From Histomonas meleagridis (Eukaryota; Parabasalia; Tritrichomonadida; Dientamoebidae), in assembly GCA_020186115.1 (NCBI GenBank), contig WSYJ01000149.1, forward strand, positions 372,001 through 436,000: DNA of 64,000 nucleotides, read 5' to 3'. Below are positions 9,400-19,525 of this stretch, in pieces; within the stretch, counting starts at the first letter, position 1; every line of letters begins with the position of its first letter. Position numbers and translations under genes: made by a program. A model generated the notes under the pieces. It worked only from the letters and a program-made list of their open reading frames with translations. It had not been told where the DNA came from and searched no databases.

Positions 9400-11493
9400 A
9401 TGCCAAAAGAAGTATGCAGTGGCTTCTCTTTTTCTACCCTGATATGCAGTATTTTATATTGTTTAACAGTTATATTTTCACTTACTTCTGTATATTTTTC
9501 GATGATAGTAATTACTATTGTAACAATACCAATATTTGTTATTCTTATTTCTGATATCAGTGCGAGTTGTTTGACGCATAGTTTATATACAAATCAAGCA
9601 TGGGGTAAGAAATTTGTTATTACTATTGTTAATGTTATTCTTCTTGGTCCTGTTATTGAATTATTTATATACATTGTAATAAAGATTGTTAAATCATTTT
9701 TTTCAAACATATGGTCAAAACTAAGTCCAACGAAAGCAATTGCAAAAGCAAATGAATATTTACAAGATCCTTCTGTTTCAAAATGTAATTTTTTCATTCA
9801 ATGCAGTCTTTTTGGTCTTTATCATATTGGTGCTATAGTACTTATAATTTTAGATTTTATCAGACATTCTTTTACAACCGATATTATATACAAATCAACA
9901 TATTTGTTATTCATCGGTTTGATTCCTCCTTTTATTGGTATCGTAAAAGTTTTTTTTCATGCTTGGAAAGTCTTTATTTATAGGAATATCAATAAAAAAT
10001 ATGAATATACAGCAATTGATAAATCATTATTAGAAGAAAGTAGTGAATTTGAAATTAATATAAAACAAAACAAAACAAAGTGTAAATGGTTTATTATTCC
10101 TCAAGAGCTTTATGATCCATCAGATTTAATGAATTTAGATGAATGGATAACATTTTTAGATAGTCCAGAAACTAATTTATATCAAGAATGGTTTTTTTCA
10201 TGTAAAAATGATCACAAAGATATAGCGTTCGCATTAGGTAAGAAATTTGCAGCCTACTTTTGCTTTTTATTACAAATTGGTATATTTTTTGATTTACATG
10301 AAAGAGGAATGGCTGATTTAAATAGATATTCTTATAATATTGCATTTCTTGGAATCACATTTCCATTTTCAGCTATTGTATTTTTTACAGTTCCATTTTT
10401 CTGCGATGAAAAATTTGCGAAAATGCCGACAATTCATAAGATCAAAAAAGTAAAACTTATCATTTTTATTATTCTCATTATTTCAGTTGTATTAATTGTA
10501 ATATTTCAACGAAAAATTTATAAAACACCAAATGTATCACAATTAGAATATAAACAATATGATAATAGAAATGATTTTCATATATTAACTCAGAAACCAC
10601 CACTTTGTTCATATCGAATTGGAAGTTTAGATATAATTCAAGCATCAGCACTAAATACATTAAAATATATAATTGTAAATCCAAAAGTTGTTCAAGCAAC
10701 ACTTAAATATATAACAAGAGAAAAGTTTAATTTAACTGTTATTGAAAAACATGAAGAACCAAAAGAGCCAAGATATTATGTTAATGAAATTCCATATAAC
10801 TTAGAAATTATATTAAACGATAATCAAGAATATTATGAAGTATACGGAACTAATCTAACACTTCAAGATATTGGTAATTTAGAAGAACTTTTAACACGTA
10901 AACATTCATCTTCTCTTATTACTTCAATTGTACCATTCTATAGGGCAATATATTATTTTCTTTCCAATTTATTTGTAGATATAATTCGAATATCACAGTA
11001 TCTTTTTGCTATAACTACAATATCACAATTTGAAGGTGATCAATATGTATATTATTCTAAAAATATCATTAATGATACAAAACATTATGTAATATCTCAT
11101 GGCGTTCCTGCTTATTTTGTTAAAGCTTTCGATGTAAAAAATATGAGAGGAATTATGTTTAATAATGTTGCATTAAATCCTGAATATGTACATGCAAATT
11201 ATTCAATATTAAAAAAACATCATAAGCAGCCAAACATGATTAATATATATTGGAATAATTCTTTCATTTATGAAAGTGATCCTTTAATCGAAAACTCAGC
11301 TGCTATATCAGTGCCGTATTCTCCATTTCATTTATCAAATCCATTCGAAGAAACATGTTATATGGCTGCGTTATGTTCAACTGATCATCATTGGGATTCT
11401 TATTGTACACAAGTGTTATCTGATGATGGAGCCAAAAATGGGACTTTGGAATATGGTAAGTTAAGTGATTTTGCAAAGAACCATTATTCTTGA
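9400..11493 (+). CDS. Polytopic membrane protein of unknown function
   Basis: 697 residues. Hydrophobic helices are visible near residues 10-35, 38-55, 70-95, 130-155, 165-190, 285-305, 320-345 and 355-372. A long, mostly soluble C-terminal half follows (about 375-697) with one more hydrophobic stretch near 510-540. N-terminal stretches such as VILLGPVIELFIYI faintly recall XK-related scramblases, but I do not consider this enough for a call. The C-terminal part has many Cys and Asn-X-Ser/Thr sites and ends in a Cys-containing segment (PFEETCYMAALCSTDHHWD). ATG at 9400 preceded by TCATTTTG with its A at 9380. Confidence 0.75.
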   Translation: MPKEVCSGFSFSTLICSILYCLTVIFSLTSVYFSMIVITIVTIPIFVILISDISASCLTHSLYTNQAWGKKFVITIVNVILLGPVIELFIYIVIKIVKSFFSNIWSKLSPTKAIAKANEYLQDPSVSKCNFFIQCSLFGLYHIGAIVLIILDFIRHSFTTDIIYKSTYLLFIGLIPPFIGIVKVFFHAWKVFIYRNINKKYEYTAIDKSLLEESSEFEINIKQNKTKCKWFIIPQELYDPSDLMNLDEWITFLDSPETNLYQEWFFSCKNDHKDIAFALGKKFAAYFCFLLQIGIFFDLHERGMADLNRYSYNIAFLGITFPFSAIVFFTVPFFCDEKFAKMPTIHKIKKVKLIIFIILIISVVLIVIFQRKIYKTPNVSQLEYKQYDNRNDFHILTQKPPLCSYRIGSLDIIQASALNTLKYIIVNPKVVQATLKYITREKFNLTVIEKHEEPKEPRYYVNEIPYNLEIILNDNQEYYEVYGTNLTLQDIGNLEELLTRKHSSSLITSIVPFYRAIYYFLSNLFVDIIRISQYLFAITTISQFEGDQYVYYSKNIINDTKHYVISHGVPAYFVKAFDVKNMRGIMFNNVALNPEYVHANYSILKKHHKQPNMINIYWNNSFIYESDPLIENSAAISVPYSPFHLSNPFEETCYMAALCSTDHHWDSYCTQVLSDDGAKNGTLEYGKLSDFAKNHYS

Positions 11494-11726
11494 ATTATAT
11501 AAACGTTTTGTTAAATTTATTAATATTTTTTTTTCTATTGTTTATCGAAAAAATCTTAATATCATAAAAATTTTGAAATATACTTATAAAATCAATTTTT
11601 TACATGATAGTAAATACTTCTTTTGAGAGCCATTTAAGTAATAACAACTTTGAATTTTTTTTTTCATGTAAATGTGTTTATAGAGTTAATAAATTTTTAT
11701 TTAATAATAAATTTAACAATTAAATT
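11494..11726. other. Convergent 3' intergenic spacer
   Basis: AT-rich spacer between the stops of two convergent genes, with several T runs. No gene seen. Confidence 0.5.
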
Positions 11727-14525
11727 TTACACCTTTTTCAGCTGCATTTCAGCCTTTTGTATAATTTCCTTAAACGCCTTCTCATCTATGTCATTTTTCG
11801 GATCATAAAATTGCTTCAAATGTTCCACAGCGAAGTATATAATTGCCTTTTTCTTTTGTTCAAACTCGAACTTTGCATTTTCTATCATATCATTCATTTT
11901 TTCCTTCTCCGCGTGCATTTCCAATTTTCTTTTCATGTCTGCGAAATTTTTTTCTCTTTCAGCTTTTTTCTTTATTTTTTCCATTTTATCGATCAGTTGA
12001 TTCTTTTCTTCTTCGAGTTCTCTTTTTTCTTTTTCCAAATTATCATTTTTCGTTTGCAAAATTACGATTTGTTGTTTATTCTTTTCGATGTTTTCATCTT
12101 TTCTTAAGTTTTCGTTTCGTAGTTTTTCTGTTTCGCTTTGAGTTTCGCGTTGCATATTTCTTATTGCGTAATTATGATTTTCTTTAATTTGTTCGATTTC
12201 AGTTAATTGTTTCTTTTCATTATTATTTAATGCATCCACAAGTTTATTATTACGTTGTTTAAGTATTTTTATGAATTGTTTTGCATTTTCAAATTTAATA
12301 TTTATTTCTTCAAGTGATTTTTGTAATGAATTTATGATTCGATCTTTTTCTTTATCTTTTTCATTATCATTTATTGAATTTAATGTTTTAATTTGTGGCT
12401 GTGAATTAGTTTTTTCGGATTTTAGATTCGAAATGATTTCTTCTTTATGCTTTAATAATGTTTCAAGTTCAGCAACTTTATATATATGTTCATCAAGTTT
12501 TTCTTCTGCTTCATTCAGTTGCTTACGTTGTTTATTTGTTTCATGTTCATAGTTTTGAATTATTGTATTAAATTCAAGTTGTTTACTTTCAACATGTTTC
12601 TTTAGTTTTTTGTTTAATGATTTATAATGTTTACAATGTGATAAAATCGAATTTAATTTTTCCGTTTGCGTGGAAATTTGTTTTTCTTTTTGAAGTATTT
12701 CTTTCTTTAATGAATCTTCTTGATTACGCATATCTTTCTTTATTTGATTAAATTGATCTTCGATGTTTTTAATTAAACTTTCAATATATTCACTTGTAAT
12801 GTTTTGTTCATCAAAATTTCCGTTTAATAAATAAATTGCACTTTTGATTACATTAAGAATTTTGGCGTATTGTGTTTCAGTTTCTTTAATTGTAGAATTT
12901 AACTTTTCTATTATATTATTGAAGTATGTTGCTATAGTATTCATAGATTGTTTGATCTTATTTGATGTAGATATCGAATTATTTGAACCAATTTCAAATA
13001 CTGTCTTTGATAACGAATTTGGAAAATCTGTACAATTCCAAACATTTGATGGAATAACTTCAACAACTGGTTTAGTATTATGTGTTGCTGATTCTTTTTC
13101 TATTTTATCTTCTAATTCTTGTATTTTAATTTTAAGATTTCTATTGGCTTGTTCTAATTCTTCATTATGATTTTTATTAGAGAGAATTAAGTTTTCATTT
13201 AAATTCTTTTCATCTTGAAGCGATGTAATTTTATCTTTATAGTTCGCAATAGAATTATCAAGAGATTTAATTTTTTCCTTTAGTTGAGTATTTTCATTAC
13301 GAGATTTATCAAGATTTTCTTTTAAGCTTTTACAATTGTCTTCAAGCATTTCGATGTCATTTTTCATCTCATCGATTGTTACTTTTGCTGTTATTGAATC
13401 CTTTTCAAGTTTTGATTTTTCTTCAGTAAGATGTGTGATTTTAAGTTTACTCAACTTTTGATTGTCTTTGGCTTCTTTAACATTTTGTGAATATTTTTTA
13501 AGTTCATTTTTTAGTTGTTTAATTTGTTTTTTCTGGTTAGCAACTTTTATATTTAACTTATTATTGGAAAAAGCTAATTGGTGCATTTCTTCTTGATCAT
13601 TTAATTCACTTTCTGTTGGCGTTTTATCTTTGATATCATTTTGTTGTTGGAAATTGTTAATTTGCTTTTGAAGTTCATTATTCATGTCTGTTAACGTTTG
13701 AATCTTGAAATCATAGTCTGTTTCTTTGATTTTTTGATCATTTTCCATTTTCCTAATTAAACTTTTAAGTGAGTTAATTGTAGATTCAGAATTCTCTTTG
13801 CTTTTTTGTAAATCAAAAATCAATGAATTAAATTTTTCTTGTTGAGATTTGTTTGCTGCTTTTGTTTCTTGATTGTATTGCTTTAGTTTGCTGATTTTGC
13901 GCTTAAGTTTTTTTATTTCAGAGGTTTCAGAATTATCAATAACAGATTTTTCTGGAATTTGTTTATTTTGCATTTCTTCAATAAATAAAAATATATCATC
14001 AAACGTACGAATTGGAGTGTTAGTAATTTGAGCAGTTTTTTGCATGAAAATTTCAATCATTTTAGAAATTGAGTCTTTTTGAGAAATTATATTCCGTAAT
14101 TTTTCATTAAGGGATTTGATCTTTCTCTCATATTCATTAATTTTAGCATCATATTCATCTTGCTTTTGGTCCATTTGCTTATTTAAATTTTCAACTTGAT
14201 CCCTAATATAAGACTCGGCACTTGCCTTCTCTTTTTCGAGTTTTTCATGGAGCTCTTTGTTAGTTTCTATGATTAATTCAATCTTTTTATTTTGTTCCAT
14301 AATTTTTGTTGATAAATCACTATTCTGTGCTTTCAGTTCATTATTTTTTTGGAAAATTTCATCAATTTCCTTTGAAAATAATGCCACATCATTAAGTTTT
14401 AATGATTCAATTTCTTGTTCTAACTCTTGATTTTTTTGTTTCAGTTTAGTTATTTCTGTATCTTTTTCTTCGATTTGTTTCTCTAAGTTCATATCATAAC
14501 CAGAAGACGTAGTAATAAAATCCAT
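11727..14525 (-). CDS. Long coiled-coil protein, 932 residues
   Basis: Almost the whole protein from about residue 15 to 915 is predicted coiled coil by eye: Lys/Glu/Gln/Asn-rich heptads such as KQKNQELEQEIESLKL and IKTLNSINDNEK. A short break with aromatic residues lies near the middle (EVIPSNVWNCTDFPNSL). I choose the ATG at 14523-14525 (MDFITTSSGYD). The frame is open further upstream to 14624, but that would overlap the end of the next gene and adds an unlikely hydrophobic leader. It probably acts as a structural or tethering protein (cytoskeleton, Golgi or basal-body type), but function cannot be assigned from composition. It lies 64 bp downstream of the DM10 gene on the same strand. Confidence 0.8.
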   Translation of the reverse strand: MDFITTSSGYDMNLEKQIEEKDTEITKLKQKNQELEQEIESLKLNDVALFSKEIDEIFQKNNELKAQNSDLSTKIMEQNKKIELIIETNKELHEKLEKEKASAESYIRDQVENLNKQMDQKQDEYDAKINEYERKIKSLNEKLRNIISQKDSISKMIEIFMQKTAQITNTPIRTFDDIFLFIEEMQNKQIPEKSVIDNSETSEIKKLKRKISKLKQYNQETKAANKSQQEKFNSLIFDLQKSKENSESTINSLKSLIRKMENDQKIKETDYDFKIQTLTDMNNELQKQINNFQQQNDIKDKTPTESELNDQEEMHQLAFSNNKLNIKVANQKKQIKQLKNELKKYSQNVKEAKDNQKLSKLKITHLTEEKSKLEKDSITAKVTIDEMKNDIEMLEDNCKSLKENLDKSRNENTQLKEKIKSLDNSIANYKDKITSLQDEKNLNENLILSNKNHNEELEQANRNLKIKIQELEDKIEKESATHNTKPVVEVIPSNVWNCTDFPNSLSKTVFEIGSNNSISTSNKIKQSMNTIATYFNNIIEKLNSTIKETETQYAKILNVIKSAIYLLNGNFDEQNITSEYIESLIKNIEDQFNQIKKDMRNQEDSLKKEILQKEKQISTQTEKLNSILSHCKHYKSLNKKLKKHVESKQLEFNTIIQNYEHETNKQRKQLNEAEEKLDEHIYKVAELETLLKHKEEIISNLKSEKTNSQPQIKTLNSINDNEKDKEKDRIINSLQKSLEEINIKFENAKQFIKILKQRNNKLVDALNNNEKKQLTEIEQIKENHNYAIRNMQRETQSETEKLRNENLRKDENIEKNKQQIVILQTKNDNLEKEKRELEEEKNQLIDKMEKIKKKAEREKNFADMKRKLEMHAEKEKMNDMIENAKFEFEQKKKAIIYFAVEHLKQFYDPKNDIDEKAFKEIIQKAEMQLKKV

Positions 14526-14589
14526 TTCAGGTTCTTTAAAAGATCGTTTATTAATTCCAAAAAGTAAAGTGTAAACTATAGAATTTATT

Positions 14590-16341
14590 TCAACATAAAC
14601 CCAACAAAAATGCTTTGTAATCAAACCAACGATTCTTACTATATCTTCTCATTATTGTAGACACTTCTTGTTTCTGTAAACCAAACTCACTTTCTAAATA
14701 TTTCATTACGTTTTGAGCAGGTATTAGTCCATCCTTATCAGTATCTAATTGTTCGAAAATAGGCTTTAATCTTGTTATTCCATCAGGATAACATCTCTTG
14801 ATCATTGCCATTATTTCAAACAAATCAGATTTCGGAAATCTATCAGGTTCTGCTTCCATTAATTCTTGAGCCAATTCATCAGCGGCGTCAATTACAAAAC
14901 AATAATAATTAATAACAACTTCAGCTCCAATAAAGAAATCTGAAGCTTGAAAATATCTATTTCCAGCATTAACATTCTTATATTTGCCTTTTTGTAAGAA
15001 TTTCCCACCCTTAAATCCAGAATTTCTTTGAACTGTTTCGAATACTGCTAAAGTATCATCAGCTTCATAAAATGCAATTACAAATTTTCGATCTCGATCT
15101 TGCATTTGAGGGTTCTTAAATCTTGCAGAGAACCTTAAAATATCATTGCTCTTTTGTATAAGTTTAACAATATCTTTTGTAGGTTGTTTAGGATGTAATG
15201 ACAAACAATTTCCAACCGAATCTTCTTCATTTCCCCATCCATTATAAGGTGGAATTTGGATTTGTGTTGTGATTTGTTGGTTTGTTTGTTCTCCATCAAC
15301 ATTGATTTGTGTCCAATCTTTCTTTCCATATTTTTTATCCAAAAATTCTCTGGTAAATTTGTCTGCGTCATATATAAGGAATTCACGGCCAAAAACATTT
15401 ATTTTTTGGCCAATATATAAATCAGAATCGGTATAATATTCTGTACTATTTGGCTTTTTTAGTTTGGTCTTGCTTAGGAATTGAGATACAGGATCACGAC
15501 CTGAGTTTTGTGGTAAAACTTGGCGAATTTCAATCGTATCATCAACAAGGAAATAGTGTAAAATAAATTTCCGTTTTTCGCCAAAAAGTGACTTGCTATC
15601 GTCCCATACCACATAAAACCTAAGAACTTTACCGTCAAAGTCTAAGAATTGGCGTAGATGTGTTTTGTCGGTATTAATATGTGTAACTCGTGTAGGGCGT
15701 TCAGTAAGTTTCCTTTTAATAGAGTACAAATCATCTGGTGGTTCTTCAAATGCTCCAAGTTCTCGACCAATTGACTTGAAATATTTCTCTGTGAATTCAT
15801 CACATGAGTAAATACGATATGTGATTCCATATATTTGAATATTAATACCAACATTAAAATCTGACAAATTGTATGGTGTACCATAAACTTCTGCATTAGG
15901 ATTGAGTACTTTCATTCGGCGAAGTAGAACACCTTGTTCCATTCCTGAATTACGTACTTTAGATTCTTCAATCATTATTGAATTGTCTTCAACATATACA
16001 TAAATTTTTACATAACGAACACGTTCTTCTTCCTCTTGTGATTCTGCTATGTTTTCTTTGAAATAAGCATAGAAACGAAGTACAATACTTTTTAATGCTG
16101 GTGGTGTTGGAACAAATTCATTAGAATTTTCTTGATCTTGTAATTCACCAGTTTTATATTTAATTTCAGAAAATGTTAGATGACGACTATGTTCTTGAAC
16201 TTCCTTTTGTAATGTCTCTTGTCTTGGTGGCTTTGCTGTAGTTAATCCATTATTTGAAACTGTGAAATATTGCCCTCTCCTAAAATCTGTTCTGCGAAGA
16301 TTATGTGGGGTAAAACCTGGTAAATTTGGTTGGCAATACAT
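14590..16341 (-). CDS. DM10/EF-hand axonemal protein (EFHC1/Rib72-like)
   Basis: 583 residues with three DM10 domains and a C-terminal EF-hand, the complete architecture of EFHC1, EFHC2 and Rib72. The DM10 units begin near residues 85 (SIVLRFYAYF), 236 (KVLRFYVVWDD) and 400 (DILRFSARFKNP). Each carries the internal pattern YFVDDTIEIRQ or YVEDNSIMIEES followed by NSG. The EF-hand near residue 547 reads DTDKDGLIPAQNVMKYLE. In ciliates and algae these proteins are microtubule inner proteins of axonemal doublets, so a flagellar location is expected here. The 49-bp spacer to the TBCB gene, same strand, carries several ACGTT elements. Confidence 0.92.
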   Translation of the reverse strand: MYCQPNLPGFTPHNLRRTDFRRGQYFTVSNNGLTTAKPPRQETLQKEVQEHSRHLTFSEIKYKTGELQDQENSNEFVPTPPALKSIVLRFYAYFKENIAESQEEEERVRYVKIYVYVEDNSIMIEESKVRNSGMEQGVLLRRMKVLNPNAEVYGTPYNLSDFNVGINIQIYGITYRIYSCDEFTEKYFKSIGRELGAFEEPPDDLYSIKRKLTERPTRVTHINTDKTHLRQFLDFDGKVLRFYVVWDDSKSLFGEKRKFILHYFLVDDTIEIRQVLPQNSGRDPVSQFLSKTKLKKPNSTEYYTDSDLYIGQKINVFGREFLIYDADKFTREFLDKKYGKKDWTQINVDGEQTNQQITTQIQIPPYNGWGNEEDSVGNCLSLHPKQPTKDIVKLIQKSNDILRFSARFKNPQMQDRDRKFVIAFYEADDTLAVFETVQRNSGFKGGKFLQKGKYKNVNAGNRYFQASDFFIGAEVVINYYCFVIDAADELAQELMEAEPDRFPKSDLFEIMAMIKRCYPDGITRLKPIFEQLDTDKDGLIPAQNVMKYLESEFGLQKQEVSTIMRRYSKNRWFDYKAFLLGLC

Positions 16342-16390
16342 ATGATATTAACGTGTATAACCGAGAATACGTTAAAACGAGAACGTTTAT

Positions 16391-17047
16391 TTACAGCTCA
16401 TCAGCAAGCTCTGCCTCCCAATCGATTGGTGGGTAATCACCAACTTTAACCTTTCCTGGGCGGACAAAAACACCGTATTTTTCATCACATTGGAAATACC
16501 TGTGACCTTTAACAGAACCATCATTCTTTCCAACTGGCTCATCTAATTCAACACCAATCCAATACCCTTTGGCAACATCCGTTTTGCCAACAAATCGTAC
16601 AATGCCACGGTTATGTGAGTGATCAGCCATTTCAACTTCACATCTCTGTCCAACTTCAATTCCTTCTGGAGCTTTTTCTTCTTTTTCTGGAACTTCTCCT
16701 TTGACAGCAATACCCATTTTACGCTTCATTTCGCGAATTGTGCCATGTCTTTTATCATAATCTTCATCAGAAATTTCGAACTTTTTAACAGTTGATACAT
16801 CATTTAAATCTCCAAATTCTGATTGTCCTGTAATATCGATGTTTACGGATTCATCTTTTGCAAGATCACCAAGTGTTAATGATTCATCTGTAACTAAAAC
16901 ACCATTAACTTTGATCTTCATTGATTCTTGTGTAAACCCGGTCATAGCATAAAATCTTGATCTTAATGATTGGATTGTTGATGTGCTAGAAAGCTCAATT
17001 TGCGTTGCAAGTCCTTCATTTGCACGAATGTTTGCGTGGAAATTCAT
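16391..17047 (-). CDS. TBCB: Tubulin-folding cofactor B
   Basis: 218 residues with the TBCB order of domains. A ubiquitin-like domain covers residues 1-80 ([30 protein letters not shown]). A charged linker follows. A CAP-Gly domain runs from about 127 to 203, containing [37 protein letters not shown] and [18 protein letters not shown]. The GKNDG loop that binds C-terminal EEY/F motifs is intact. TBCB with TBCE handles alpha-tubulin during dimer assembly or disassembly. The end (WEAELADEL) is acidic as in other TBCBs. The ATG is 28 nt downstream of an AAACGTTT element. Confidence 0.95.
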   Translation of the reverse strand: MNFHANIRANEGLATQIELSSTSTIQSLRSRFYAMTGFTQESMKIKVNGVLVTDESLTLGDLAKDESVNIDITGQSEFGDLNDVSTVKKFEISDEDYDKRHGTIREMKRKMGIAVKGEVPEKEEKAPEGIEVGQRCEVEMADHSHNRGIVRFVGKTDVAKGYWIGVELDEPVGKNDGSVKGHRYFQCDEKYGVFVRPGKVKVGDYPPIDWEAELADEL

Positions 17048-18550
17048 TTAGTAATTTCTTTAAAGAAAATACAAACGTTTAAAACATGTATCCGGCCAAT
17101 TATTTATTCAATAAGCGTAGCCTTTTCAATGTAAAACGATCAAAACCACCCCAAAAGATTTTTGGTGTTTGACCGTCACTTTTCGTTTGTGGTCGGCCAA
17201 ATATACTGTTAATTTTATTTATTGAAAAAATTGTATACTTTATTTGTTAATTTTGAATGGTTAACAGGGAAAAGTATTGAATTTTAAAATTCCAGCTGGA
17301 AATAAAAGGTGATATAATTATTTAAGGGTTAAAGTGGAAATTGTTATATTTCTTATAATTTTTCCTTGGTGGTTAATAAATTTTTTCTCTTATGTTTTTA
17401 TACAAAAATATTTATTTTTTCAGTCCGATCAAGCTGTTTAGTGGTTTGACTTATTTTGACAATAATTATCCATAAACTGTTATTAGGGATACCCTGTAAA
17501 TTTCATATAAAGTAAACTATATAAATCGGATTTTGATTATATAAATGGCCAGTTGGTCGTAACATCAACCTTGTTTTAAACTCATAGAAATTAAATATTT
17601 TTAATTAAGAAATCGAAAAGCCATATCACTCACTGATTAGTGTAAGATCAAAGAATAGTTTACACATTCATGATCAAAGTATTCTATCATTCTGAATTTA
17701 CCCTTTAAAAATCGATTGAGAGGATTTGGAGGTTCGGTCTACGGTTGTGTAATTGATCCTATAGATGAAATATTTATTTACCATATTTCAGTCCGATCAA
17801 AATTTTCTTATTGAAATAAATGATTATGATATAGATAAAGATGATCATTTATGATTGATTTCATATACCATTTTTTCTCATTTAAATTTATCTAAAAGTT
17901 CAAGAAATTATTTTATATGATAATTCATGAGGAAATTATATAAAAAATATAATGTCTAGATTAATATAAAATTAATGATAATAATGAGCATTTTTTGCTT
18001 AAAACCACTATAGCGCCCTGTCACTTTCTTTATATTGCAAGCCAAAAACCAAAAGCATCAATCAAAAATTCAAGACTCAAAATGACTAATAATTATTCAC
18101 CTTTTTTTGTCAGAATCTTTTGATAATATTATAAACCACTCAAAAAATATTTTGCCCATCAGCTTTTAAAAGATATTCTAAATATAAATATTAGACACCG
18201 AATAAAATGAAAATATTCCAAAAAAATGGAACATTGTGTCGGTACTTCATGAGGTATTTTTTTTTTATCATAGAAAATTCATCAGTAAAAGTTAAAAAAA
18301 TGAGAATGAACTTATTTTAGTTTATTAATAATATTTTGTAAATAAAATAAAGTGTTTAAAATCTTTTCCCATCAATAAAGCAAATCTGAGTACAATGTTT
18401 GAATATAGGCTTAATGATTTATTGTAAAGATTTGGTTCAGAGCGACGTCGCAAAATCCATGGCCGTTACTTACACAACAACATTGCTGCTAACATTCTGT
18501 GGTTTATCTGAAAAAATTTTCGATGTGATTCAGTTAGTTAAGATCGGCGA
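17048..18550. other. 1.5-kb decayed or regulatory region
   Basis: No intact gene. The part next to TBCB holds AAACGTTT and TCCGGCCAATTATT, and 17170-17200 holds GTCACTTTTCG and GTCGGCCAAATA, which resemble promoter parts. A kinase-like fragment lies near 17674-17824. The 15-mer TTTCAGTCCGATCAA occurs near 17418 and again near 17787. A small frame at 18461 (MAVTYTTTLLLTFCG) stops after 31 codons. Confidence 0.45.
17674..17824 (+). pseudogene. Possible protein-kinase N-lobe fragment
   Basis: A 50-codon open frame without a start contains LRGFGGSVYGCVIDP, which resembles the glycine-rich loop plus beta-strand 2 of protein kinases. No Lys, HRD or DFG motifs follow before the stop. Kinase genes are numerous in trichomonads, so a relic is plausible, but the match is short. 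Confidence 0.22.
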
Positions 18551-19348
18551 ATGATCCAACTGTTGAAGAAAAAAAATGCCGAATATAAAAATGTCAAATA
18601 TATTAAAAACCAGATGCTTCCTCAACACCAAAAAGAATTTGTATCATTTATTGAATGGCAAATCGCACAAAAAATATTTGATATTAATGGTAAATATGTT
18701 TCTCATGAAGATTTAACGTTTATTATTTTTTTTTTTTGGAATTTATATAAAATTAATGAAACAGCACTTCATTGGGCAACACGCAAAGGTCATTCTGAAG
18801 TTACAAAAGTTCTTCTTGAACAAAAAGGATTTGATATTAATGCTAAAGATATTTATTTGCTTTATGTAAAATTTTTTATAATAATTTGATATTTCAAAAT
18901 AATATTTGAAAATTATTTAAATTATTTGAAACAGCACTTATGAACGCATCTTCAGAAGGTCATACAGAAATAGTTAAATTACTTCTTGAACAAGAAGGAA
19001 TTGATATTAATGCTAAAGATATTTATTTGTTTTATTTAAAATTTATTTTAATAATTTTATATTTCAAAATAATATTTGAAAATTATTTAAATTATTTCAA
19101 ACAGCACTTATTAGAGCATCTTATGAAGGTTATACAGAAATAGTTAAATTACTTCTTGAACAAAAAGGAATTGATATTAATGCTAAAAATATTTATTTGT
19201 TTTATTTAAAATTTATTTTAATAATTTTATATTTCAAAATAATATTTGAAAATTATTTAAATTATTTAAAACAGCACTTAATTTAGCATCTTTAAATGAC
19301 CACACAGAAATAGTTGGTTTAATTAAAAAGAAACTTGAAATTAAATAA
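18551..19348 (+). pseudogene. Ankyrin-repeat gene split by out-of-frame spacers (locus 1)
   Basis: Four ankyrin units are readable, beginning at the ACA codon of TAL at 18761, 18931, 19101 and 19271, exactly 170 bp apart. The ankyrin parts read TALHWATRKGHSEV, TALMNASSEGHTEI, TALIRASYEGYTEI and TALNLASLNDHTEI. The last runs to a natural-looking terminus (KKKLEIK, stop at 19346-19348). Between units is an 80-nt AT-rich spacer that shifts frame each time, since 170 is not a multiple of three. No GT-AG intron restores the frame. The start is doubtful; 18551 is the first ATG. It is either a decayed gene family or one expressed by an unknown route. A sister array lies at 55-56 kb. Confidence 0.55.
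18761..19300 (+). repeat. 170-bp tandem units (ankyrin core plus AT spacer)
   Basis: Period exactly 170 bp over three full intervals. Each unit is about 90 nt of ankyrin coding sequence plus an 80-nt spacer. The spacers start ATTTATTTG and end in AATTATTT just before the next TAL codon, and are more alike than the coding parts. Confidence 0.9.
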
Positions 19349-19525
19349 TCTTATAAAGTACCTTTTAAATAACGTACATAAAGCATGAAATTGTAAGAAG
19401 AACTTAATTTTTTCATTAGGGAAAATAGTTCTTGAGAAGATTATTTTGTATATCTCAAATATATTATTTTATTCATAAATTTCTCTTTGAGCAAATAAAA
19501 TTTTTATAAATTATTTATTTATTCT

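Noticed and set aside
18840-18930. Ankyrin spacers as ordinary GT-AG introns
   Set aside because: Several copies have GC or no GT at the left side, and cutting at the only AG (in ACAG of the TAL codon) leaves the frame broken or creates stops.
19021-19100. Hydrophobic translation of the spacer as transmembrane helices
   Set aside because: The hydrophobic reading (IYLFYLKFILIILYF) is what any such AT-rich DNA gives, and the frame does not connect to the next ankyrin unit.
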